DNA of 6,938 nt from Clostridia bacterium (GTDB lineage Bacteria; Bacillota_A; Clostridia; Oscillospirales; CAG-272), in assembly GCA_017500625.1 (NCBI GenBank), contig JAFVYX010000105.1, positions 1-6,938 of the forward strand, given 5' to 3'. Position numbers and translations under genes: made by a program. Below are positions 1 to 5,561 of the stretch, piece after piece (within the stretch, counting starts at the first letter, position 1; each line of letters starts with the position of its first letter). Below the pieces are notes generated by a model that saw only the letters and a program-made list of their open reading frames with translations, did not search any database and was not told the origin of the DNA.

Positions 1-47
1 ATTCCCCGTGGGCGCTCCCCTGGACGCGCGCAGTTTGCGAAAGGGGC

Positions 48-76
48 TTGAATTTTTTGGCTTTTTGTGGTATCAT
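48..76 (+). promoter_or_regulatory. Promoter of rimM (extended -10 type)
   Basis: A -35 box TTGAAT (48-53) and a -10 box TATCAT (71-76) are separated by exactly 17 nt. TGG directly precedes the -10 box, giving an extended -10. The match to the housekeeping sigma consensus is good, and the same layout recurs at two other gene starts in this window. The predicted transcription start, 6-8 nt after the -10 box, falls at about 82-84, which is the rimM ATG itself, so the message would be leaderless. Confidence 0.75.
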
Positions 77-82
77 TAGACT

Positions 83-598
83 ATGAAGTGCGAATATCTG
101 GAATGTGGAAAGGTTTTGGCGCCCCACGGAGTCCGCGGAGCGCTGAAGATCGACTGCTGGTGCGACACCCCTGCGGTGGCCGCCGCCCTCCCCGCCCTCT
201 ATTTCAAGGGGGCCGACGGGAAGTACACGGGCAAGCGGCTCCTGCACGCCTCACCCTACAAGGGGGGACTGCTTGCCACGGTCGAGGGGATCACCGATCC
301 CGAGACGGCCGCCACCCTGCGTGGGTGCGTGCTGTATGCGCGGCGTGAGGATCTCGATCCCCGCGGCGAGCGCGTCTTTTATGCCGAGACCTACGGGCTG
401 CCGGTGTTTGACGTGGACACGGGGCGGGAGCTTGGCCGTGTGCGGGAGGTGGACACCTCGCGAAAAACGGTGCTTTACGTGGTCGTGACCGAGGGAGGCG
501 AGGTGCTGCTCCCCGATGCCCCCGAATTTATAAAGGAGATCGACGTCGAGCGCGGACTTTACGTCCGCCCGATACCCGGACTTTTTGATGAAATTTGA
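83..598 (+). CDS. rimM: Ribosome maturation factor RimM
   Basis: 171-aa RimM, which binds the 30S subunit (ribosomal protein S19 in characterised members) and assists maturation of the 16S rRNA head domain. The N-terminal RimM domain starts with a Gly-Lys then HGVRG motif (residues 9-19), equivalent to the family's GKI..phGlrGe. It continues through the TDPETAATLRG block (71-81), the usual 'd+..Ae.LrG' signature. The C-terminal PRC-barrel part includes YGLPVFDVDTGRELG (104-118) and VLLPDAPEFIKEID (141-154), and ends in PGLFDEI, like the family's terminal pGLl. Length is normal. The ATG at 83 is the only reasonable start, because an in-frame TAG lies at 77-79 and later codons would cut the GK motif. 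There is no Shine-Dalgarno sequence before it. The 3' end overlaps trmD by 11 nt, the classic rimM-trmD arrangement. Confidence 0.97.
   Translation: MKCEYLECGKVLAPHGVRGALKIDCWCDTPAVAAALPALYFKGADGKYTGKRLLHASPYKGGLLATVEGITDPETAATLRGCVLYARREDLDPRGERVFYAETYGLPVFDVDTGRELGRVREVDTSRKTVLYVVVTEGGEVLLPDAPEFIKEIDVERGLYVRPIPGLFDEI
552..568 (+). other. Small perfect hairpin inside the rimM 3' end, upstream of trmD
   Basis: GCGGAC (552-557) and GTCCGC (563-568) are perfect inverted repeats around a 5-nt loop. The hairpin ends 19 nt before the trmD ATG (588), in a stretch that has no purine-rich ribosome-binding sequence. It may only be a by-product of GC-rich codons. If it forms, it sits where an initiating ribosome would bind, so it could help make trmD translation depend on ribosomes arriving from rimM. 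Function is inferred. Confidence 0.35.
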
Positions 599-1340
599 GA
601 TCATGACGCTCTTCCCCGAATTTATGGACACCTTCCTCTCGTACAGCATTCTCGGACGGGCGGTGAAGGCGGGGTGCTTTTCCTATGAGTGCCACAATAT
701 CCGCGATTATTCGGAGAACAAGCACAGAAACGTGGACGACACGCCCTACGGCGGAGGGGCGGGTATGGTCATGGCGGCACCGCCCATCGTGGCCTGCTAC
801 GAGGACATTATGAAAAACGCCCCCGCGGGGGAGCGTGTGAGGGTCATCTACCTCTCGCCGCGCGGTCGCCTCTTTGACGAGACGATGGCGGCGGAGCTGG
901 CTACGCTTGACCGTCTGGTGCTTCTCTGCGGCCATTACGAGGGCGTGGACGAGCGCGCGATCGAGGAGATCGGGGCCGAGGAGGTCTCGATCGGCGATTT
1001 TGTGCTTTCGGGTGGGGAGACCGCGGCCTGCGTTGTGACCGATGCCGTGGCCCGTCTTCTGCCCGGCGTTCTGGCCGATCCGATCTGCTACGAGGACGAG
1101 AGCATTGCCTCGGGGCTGCTGGAATATCCGCAATACACACGTCCGCCCGTCTTCCGCGGCCGCGAGGTGCCCGAGGTCCTGCTTTCGGGCAATCACGGAA
1201 GGATCAACGCCTGGCGGCAGGAGACCGCCATGGCCCTGACAAAGGAGCGCCGCCCCGATCTTTACGAGGCCTACCTCCTTGCACACCCCGCGCCGCCCCC
1301 CAAGAAGCGCCGCACGAAAAAGGCGCCGCAGGACACCTGA
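588..1340 (+). CDS. trmD: tRNA (guanine-N1-)-methyltransferase TrmD
   Basis: 250-aa SPOUT-class methyltransferase that makes m1G37 next to the anticodon, using S-adenosylmethionine, and so prevents +1 frameshifting. Signatures in order: MTLFPEF (6-12), DDTPYGGGAGM (50-60), YLSPRG (88-93), LLCGHYEGVDER (112-123), the cofactor-knot segment SIGDFVLSGGE (134-144), PGVL (159-162), DES (170-172) with the likely catalytic Asp170, EYPQYTRP (179-186), and a C-terminal domain with VPEVLLSGNH and RRPDL (221-225). I start at ATG 588; the TTG just before it at 585 would add only one residue. No Shine-Dalgarno is visible, so translation is probably coupled to rimM, whose stop overlaps by 11 nt. The last ~18 residues form a Pro/Lys/Arg-rich tail beyond the core. 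All expected active-site motifs are intact. Confidence 0.98.
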   Translation: MKFEIMTLFPEFMDTFLSYSILGRAVKAGCFSYECHNIRDYSENKHRNVDDTPYGGGAGMVMAAPPIVACYEDIMKNAPAGERVRVIYLSPRGRLFDETMAAELATLDRLVLLCGHYEGVDERAIEEIGAEEVSIGDFVLSGGETAACVVTDAVARLLPGVLADPICYEDESIASGLLEYPQYTRPPVFRGREVPEVLLSGNHGRINAWRQETAMALTKERRPDLYEAYLLAHPAPPPKKRRTKKAPQDT

Positions 1341-1363
1341 CATTCCCCCAAAAAATCCGAAGG

Positions 1364-1370
1364 AAAGGAG
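1364..1370 (+). promoter_or_regulatory. Ribosome binding site deciding the start of the ligase-like gene
   Basis: AAAGGAG lies 7 nt before the ATG at 1378. This strong Shine-Dalgarno picks 1378 over an in-frame upstream ATG at 1279, which lies inside trmD and would add 33 Arg/Pro-rich residues of shadow translation. Confidence 0.8.
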
Positions 1371-1377
1371 AACCGCC

Positions 1378-3258
1378 ATGGCCAAAGCGCCCAAGGACGC
1401 CGCCCCCGGGGGCAGAGCGCTGAGAACGCGTCTCCTCTCCTTTTTTCTTGACCGCCGCGAGGACGACCGCGCCCCGACGGTGGCCGATCTGCGCCACCGC
1501 GAGACGGCACGCCGCCGTACGGCACGGCGCCTCTCCCTGCGGAGACGAACTCCCTTTTTCCGTCTTTTCGACCTCGGGCGCTCGGCCCTTTTCATGACCG
1601 AGCTGCGTGTTTTTTCGCTCTTTTTCTTCCCTGCGGGGCTAGCCGCGCTCTTCCGCTGTCTGATCCTCCCCGCGTTCACCGACGACTTCCCGCTTCTGCC
1701 CATGGACGGCGCCGCGGGCGGCGTTTGGCTCCTCCTGTCGTTTTTGCTCCTGCCCGTGCGTGCGCCCTTCCACCGCGCCGCCAAGCAGGGCGGCTTTTTC
1801 TCGCGTCTGCTCTTTGACGCACTGGCGCTCCCCCGCCCCTACCGCACAAGGTCTCGCGGGGTGCCCGCGCTTCTCGTCCTCGCCGCAGGGCTTGGGCTGG
1901 CCACCCTTACGGTGTACGTCGCCCCCCTGACGATCTTTTCGTATATGCTGGGGCTTGGATTCCTCGTCCTTTCGCTCTCTTCCCCCGAGTTCTCGTTGAT
2001 CCTGACGGCGATCCTGTTTCCCTTTCTGCCACTCCTGCCCTATTCCTCGTTCCTTCTCACGGTGGCGGTGGCGCTCGGTGGAATCTCCTATCTTCTGAAG
2101 CTTCTGCTCGGGAAGCGCACCTTTACGCTACGGCCCATGGGGCTTTTTGTGCTTCTCTTTTCCCTGACGATCGCGCTTTTTGCTCTCATCTCCCCCTCGG
2201 GCAACGAGGGAACGCTGGACGGCGTGATGACGGCGGTGCTGATCCTCGGCGGATACTTTTTGGCCGCCAATCTTCTGGCCACGCGCCGTGCGCTCCTTCT
2301 TTTTATCCGCGGTCTTCTCTTTTCGGTGGCGCTCCTTTCGGCGCTCTCGATCACCGAGGCCGTGGTATCGCTGACGGCCCCCGAGCTTCTCTCTGCCGAG
2401 CCGTTGCGCCTGGTCGGAGAGCTGCTCACGGTCCTCGGCGGATCACGGGCGCTGGCGGCCTTTCTCCTTGCGGCCGTGCCGCTCCTTTTGTCGGTAGTGG
2501 CCGAGACACGGCGCGCCGCCTGGCGCTACACCCCCTCTCTTTTGCTCGTTTTCGGCGCTCTGGTGCTATCCTTTGACGTCCCCGTCTATGCCGTGGCGGT
2601 GCTATCGCTCATTCTCTTCTCACTCCTCGACGCGCGGAAATACGCGGGGCGCTTCTTCCTTGCGGTGATGCTCCTGCCCGCCGTGATCCTCCTTTTGCCC
2701 GAGGCGGCGCACGCCGAGATCGCCTCCTTCTTCTCTCTTCTCGGTAAAGAGACGGGCGTTAAGGTGGCGACTCACCTCGCCCTTTACCGCAGTGCGCTTG
2801 CGCTCTTTTTGGGCCATCCCTTTGGCGTGGGCTTTGGCTATGACGACGGCCTCCGCGACTTTTTGGCCGCCTATGGCGCCGACGCCGCCGATGCCGGCAA
2901 CCTATATCTGCAGGTAACGGCCCAGCTCGGCATCTTCGGGCTTGTGCTTCTCTTCCTGCTGCTGGCGTATTTCTCACGCTCGCTCTATTCGGTGCGGACG
3001 CTGGGGCGCACGAACGCCTTCCGTCTCCTTTCGGTGGGCGGTGTCACGGCGATCACCGCACTTCTTCTTCTTGGCTTTGGTGCCGCCCTCTTTGACAGCC
3101 GCAGCATGATGTACCTCTTCTTCCTGCTGCTGGGGCTCCTCTCAGCCACCGAGCGCTGTGCCTATGAGGACGAGGCGGCGCGCCTCCTCACGAGGGCCCC
3201 GGCCGAAAGCACCACCGCCGCCGCCGAGGTGCGCCTTTTCCGCGGAAAGGAGCGTTGA
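1378..3258 (+). CDS. Multi-pass membrane protein, O-antigen ligase/polymerase (Wzy/WaaL)-like
   Basis: 626 aa, an integral membrane protein with about 14-16 hydrophobic segments by eye, for example near 78-98, 113-127, 162-203, 205-244, 254-272, 281-328, 357-374, 386-440, 514-532, 549-570 and 576-590. Residues 1-75 are very Arg-rich and presumably cytosolic. The best family clue is GHPFGVGFGYDDG (479-491) followed by NLYLQVTAQLGIFGL (508-522), the layout of the Wzy_C signature (..G.G.g...HN.yLq...e.GiiGl..) of O-antigen ligases and polymerases. Such proteins transfer or polymerise lipid-linked glycans outside the membrane; the substrate here is unknown. Odd points: the His that usually precedes Asn508 is Gly507, and the NPN-like motif often seen mid-protein is absent (GGSRALAAFLL, 354-364). 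No glycan gene is adjacent. It follows trmD by 37 nt with its own strong RBS, so it is probably cotranscribed. Membrane location is sure; the exact activity is not. Confidence 0.78.
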   Translation: MAKAPKDAAPGGRALRTRLLSFFLDRREDDRAPTVADLRHRETARRRTARRLSLRRRTPFFRLFDLGRSALFMTELRVFSLFFFPAGLAALFRCLILPAFTDDFPLLPMDGAAGGVWLLLSFLLLPVRAPFHRAAKQGGFFSRLLFDALALPRPYRTRSRGVPALLVLAAGLGLATLTVYVAPLTIFSYMLGLGFLVLSLSSPEFSLILTAILFPFLPLLPYSSFLLTVAVALGGISYLLKLLLGKRTFTLRPMGLFVLLFSLTIALFALISPSGNEGTLDGVMTAVLILGGYFLAANLLATRRALLLFIRGLLFSVALLSALSITEAVVSLTAPELLSAEPLRLVGELLTVLGGSRALAAFLLAAVPLLLSVVAETRRAAWRYTPSLLLVFGALVLSFDVPVYAVAVLSLILFSLLDARKYAGRFFLAVMLLPAVILLLPEAAHAEIASFFSLLGKETGVKVATHLALYRSALALFLGHPFGVGFGYDDGLRDFLAAYGADAADAGNLYLQVTAQLGIFGLVLLFLLLAYFSRSLYSVRTLGRTNAFRLLSVGGVTAITALLLLGFGAALFDSRSMMYLFFLLLGLLSATERCAYEDEAARLLTRAPAESTTAAAEVRLFRGKER

Positions 3259-3281
3259 GAGCGCCCCTTTTACCGTTTTTT
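3246..3281 (+). terminator. Possible weak intrinsic terminator after the ligase-like gene
   Basis: AAAGGAGCG (3246-3254) can pair with CGCCCCTTT (3262-3270) with one A-C mismatch and a 7-nt loop that contains the stop codon. A T-run follows, but it is broken (TTTT, ACCG, TTTTTT up to 3281). A terminator is expected here because a strong promoter starts at 3292, but the imperfect stem and interrupted T-run make the call tentative. Confidence 0.4.
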
Positions 3282-3291
3282 CAAAAACCCC

Positions 3292-3320
3292 TTGATTTTG
3301 CTCCGTACTATTGGTATAAT
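3292..3320 (+). promoter_or_regulatory. Strong promoter of the HPr-family gene
   Basis: TTGATT (3292-3297), a 17-nt spacer, and a perfect TATAAT (3315-3320) preceded by TGG form an extended -10 promoter close to the sigma-A consensus. The predicted start at about 3327 gives a leader of roughly 26 nt that is A/T-rich and ends in the AGGTGA ribosome-binding site (3342-3347). This is the strongest-looking promoter in the window, in keeping with the high expression usual for HPr. Confidence 0.88.
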
Positions 3321-3352
3321 GAAGTAGGAAATAAATAAATGAGGTGAAGCTT

Positions 3353-3640
3353 ATGGTATCCTGCAAGATCACGATCAAAAACAGTCAAGGTCTGCACGCG
3401 CCGCGTCCCGTTGCCTTCTTTATCCAAAAGGCCAACTCCTATAAGTCCTCCATCTGGGTGGAAAAGGGAGATCGCAGGGTGAACGCCAAGAGCCTTCTCG
3501 GTGTGCTTTCGCTGGCGGTAACGCAGGGAATGGAGATCACGCTTCTTGCCGACGGCACCGATGAAAACACCGCGCTTGCGGGTCTTTCTCAGCTCCTTGA
3601 GACCGGACTTTCCGAATTTGAGGCCTCGCAAAAAAGCTGA
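3353..3640 (+). CDS. HPr-family phosphocarrier protein with an insertion at the active site
   Basis: 95-aa HPr-fold protein. Canonical HPr (PtsH) accepts phosphate from PEP-bound enzyme I on His15 and passes it to sugar-specific EIIA; in Firmicutes it is also phosphorylated on Ser46 by HPr kinase for carbon catabolite control. Start: ATG 3353 has AGGTGA 5 nt upstream; the GTG at 3344 lies inside that site. This start puts the active-site His exactly at residue 15. The active loop reads GLHAPRPVAFF (13-23), not the usual GLHARPxxxx: an extra Pro (17) separates His-Ala from Arg-Pro. The regulatory-serine region VNAKSLLGVLSL (43-54) is intact, with Ser47 equal to Ser46 plus the insertion. It is flanked by its own promoter and terminator, so it is essentially monocistronic. 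No enzyme I gene is adjacent. It could be ptsH, a Crh-like regulator or a lineage-specific paralogue, so no symbol is given. Confidence 0.94.
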   Translation: MVSCKITIKNSQGLHAPRPVAFFIQKANSYKSSIWVEKGDRRVNAKSLLGVLSLAVTQGMEITLLADGTDENTALAGLSQLLETGLSEFEASQKS

Positions 3641-3657
3641 CGACAACTGAAAACACC

Positions 3658-3696
3658 AAAGGCAGTTTTGATATCGAGTGTCAAAACTGCCTTTTT
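3658..3696 (+). terminator. Strong intrinsic terminator between the HPr gene and uvrC
   Basis: AAAGGCAGTTTTGA (3658-3671) and TCAAAACTGCCTTT (3681-3694) form a perfect 14-bp stem around a 9-nt loop. T residues run through 3692-3696, five in a row. It begins 17 nt after the HPr stop codon. This is the clearest hairpin in the window. Its downstream edge is 25 nt from the uvrC ATG. Confidence 0.9.
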
Positions 3697-3721
3697 ATCC
3701 TAAAAGAGCGCAGAGGAAGCT

Positions 3722-5557
3722 ATGGAAAAGGAACGTCTTGCCCTCCTCCGTAAAAAGGCCGCCGCCCTGCCGACCGAGCCGGGCATCTATATCATGAAGG
3801 ACAAAGACGGCCGCATTCTTTACGTAGGAAAATCAAGAAAGCTCAAAAACCGCGTCGGCAGCTATTTTGTCGGCACGCATAACCGTAAGACCGAGCGTAT
3901 GGTAGCGGCGGTGGCCGATTTTGACACCGTGCTGTGCAAAAGCGAGATGGAAGCCCTGACGCTCGAGAACACCCTCATCAAAAAGCACAAGCCCCCCTAC
4001 AACATCAAGCTGAAGGACGCCAAGTCCTATCCCTACCTGAAGCTGACGAGCGAGGCCTATCCTCGCCTTGTCGTCACGCGCGACCGCGCGGACGGGCGTG
4101 GAGATTTTTTTGGGCCGTACCCCGGCATGAGCGAGGCCTACGCCGCCCTTGATGCGGTGACGCGCGCCTTCCGCCTGCCCACCTGCCGCCGCCGCTTTCC
4201 CGAGGACGTGGGCAAGGAACGCCCTTGTCTCTATGCCGATATGGGGCGCTGCCGCGCCCTCTGCCGTTCCCTTCCCACAGCCGAGGAGTACGCCGCCGTG
4301 GTGAAGGACGTGCGCCGCGTGCTTTCGGGCCATATCGGTGACACCGTGGAGGCCGTGGAGACGGCCATGACCGCCGCCGCCGAGGACGAGCGCTTTGAGG
4401 AAGCCGCACGCCTGCGCGATACCGCTGCGGCGCTCCGCCGTCTGCGCGATAAGCAGCGCGTGGTTTCCGACCCCGACGTGGAGTGCGATGCCGTGGCGCT
4501 GTACGGTGACGAGGGGGGCGGCGTTTTGTCCCTTCTTTCGATCCGCGAGGGAGCGTTGGTCTCCAAGTGCGATTACCCCCTCTCGGTCGGTGAGCTGACC
4601 GATCCGCCCGCGGTCTTTACCTTTCTTGGCGGTCTCTACCGCACAGGCAACGTGCCGCACGAGCTGCTCCTCGACTTTCCCGCCGAGGAGGACGACCTCG
4701 ACGAGCTTGCCGAGACGCTCTCGGCCCTTGGGGGACGGCGCGTTTCGGTGCTGGTGCCCGAGCGTGGCAAGAAGAAGCACCTTTGCGATATGGCGCGGGA
4801 GAACGCCCGTCTGACGCTTGAGCGCCGCGAGGCCGAGCGTGAGGTGCGCGACCGCACGGCGGTACGCCTGGCCGCGGCCCTGGGGCTCGAGGTGGTACCC
4901 GACCGCATTGAGGCCTTTGACATCTCGGAGCTTGGCCGCGAGGCGATCACCGCCTCCATGGTCGTGTTCTGCGAGGGCAAGAAAACCCCCTCCGATTACC
5001 GTCTTTTCCGCATTGAGGGGCAGGACGGCGTCGATGACTACGCCGCCATGCGCGAGGCCGTGGGGCGCCGCATCTCCCACCTCGGAGACGGCTCGCCCTC
5101 ACTCGGCACACCCCCCGACCTCATTCTGGTGGACGGCGGCCGCGGACAGGTCAACGCCGCGCGCGAGGCGCTTGCCGAGGCGGGCGTGGACATTCCCATC
5201 TTCGGTATGGTGAAGGACGACTACCACAAGACGCGCGCCCTCTCGGACGGCGAGGGGGACATCAGCATTGCCGCCGACCGTGGGCTGTACAGTTTTATTT
5301 ACACAATCCAGGAAGAGGCGCACCGCTTTGCCGTAAACAGTGTGCAAAAGAAGAAGCGCAAGACGCTCCGTCAAACCTCGCTCCTTGAGATCGAGGGCAT
5401 CGGAGCCGTGAAAGCGAAGCTCCTCCTTTCGCATTACGGAAGTCTTTCCCGCATTGCCGAGGCGAGCGCCGAGGAGCTGTCCTCCCTGCCGAAGATCACA
5501 GAGATCGATGCGCGGCGGATCCGCGCCCATTTTGAGAAAAAGAAGAACGGAGACTGA
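3722..5557 (+). CDS. uvrC: Excinuclease ABC subunit UvrC
   Basis: 611-aa dual nuclease of nucleotide excision repair; it joins the UvrB-DNA complex and cuts on both sides of the lesion. The GIY-YIG domain makes the 3' cut: GIYIMKDKDGRILYVGKS (21-38), Arg44, and SEMEALTLE (74-82) with the metal-binding Glu. Cys155, 169, 177 and 181 (C-x13-C-x7-C-x3-C) match the iron-sulphur cysteines known in UvrC. A UVR motif (~215-241, FEEAARLRD) binds UvrB. The RNase H-like domain for the 5' cut has Asp400 (FDISELG), ASMVVFCEG, Asp471 (LVDGGRGQVNAA) and His534 (EEAHRFA). Two helix-hairpin-helix motifs (about 554-605, with IEGIGAVKAK) bind DNA. Length is normal. GAGGA lies 4 nt before the ATG. It heads a uvrC-rsmD-coaD cluster. 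No promoter and no LexA-type palindrome is visible in the 25 nt after the upstream terminator. Confidence 0.99.
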   Translation: MEKERLALLRKKAAALPTEPGIYIMKDKDGRILYVGKSRKLKNRVGSYFVGTHNRKTERMVAAVADFDTVLCKSEMEALTLENTLIKKHKPPYNIKLKDAKSYPYLKLTSEAYPRLVVTRDRADGRGDFFGPYPGMSEAYAALDAVTRAFRLPTCRRRFPEDVGKERPCLYADMGRCRALCRSLPTAEEYAAVVKDVRRVLSGHIGDTVEAVETAMTAAAEDERFEEAARLRDTAAALRRLRDKQRVVSDPDVECDAVALYGDEGGGVLSLLSIREGALVSKCDYPLSVGELTDPPAVFTFLGGLYRTGNVPHELLLDFPAEEDDLDELAETLSALGGRRVSVLVPERGKKKHLCDMARENARLTLERREAEREVRDRTAVRLAAALGLEVVPDRIEAFDISELGREAITASMVVFCEGKKTPSDYRLFRIEGQDGVDDYAAMREAVGRRISHLGDGSPSLGTPPDLILVDGGRGQVNAAREALAEAGVDIPIFGMVKDDYHKTRALSDGEGDISIAADRGLYSFIYTIQEEAHRFAVNSVQKKKRKTLRQTSLLEIEGIGAVKAKLLLSHYGSLSRIAEASAEELSSLPKITEIDARRIRAHFEKKKNGD

Positions 5558-5561
5558 CGGT

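Noticed and set aside
1..51. Possible 3' end of an upstream gene (frame 1 stays open to TGA at 49-51)
   Set aside because: Only about 16 codons, with no recognisable motif, and a stop inside the rimM promoter. Other frames are equally open. It cannot be assigned to KH protein, rpsP or anything else.
17..58. Possible terminator hairpin CCCCT/AGGGG (17-21 with 42-46) followed by T-rich sequence
   Set aside because: Short stem with a large irregular loop, and the T-run starts 6 nt after the stem. Too weak to call.
1279..1377. Upstream in-frame ATG that would add 33 residues to the ligase-like protein
   Set aside because: Lies inside trmD and lacks a ribosome-binding site; the ATG at 1378 has AAAGGAG at ideal spacing.
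528..1784. 418-codon open frame on the minus strand opposite trmD and the ligase start
   Set aside because: Arg-rich, low-complexity translation antisense to a certain gene; typical of shadow frames in GC-rich DNA. No ribosome-binding site or family match.
3641..3721. LexA/SOS box or riboswitch before uvrC
   Set aside because: No CGAAC-N4-GTTCG-like palindrome and no conserved riboswitch pattern was seen; only the terminator hairpin stands out.
3833..5080. 415-codon open frame on the minus strand opposite uvrC
   Set aside because: It runs antisense to the clear uvrC reading frame, with His/Gly/Ala/Leu-rich composition and no recognisable domain. A by-product of codon bias.
5454..5561. Upstream ATG extending rsmD by 36 residues into uvrC
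   Set aside because: RsmD proteins begin at M-R-I-I-(S/T)-G, which matches the ATG pair at 5562/5565 with GGAG upstream.
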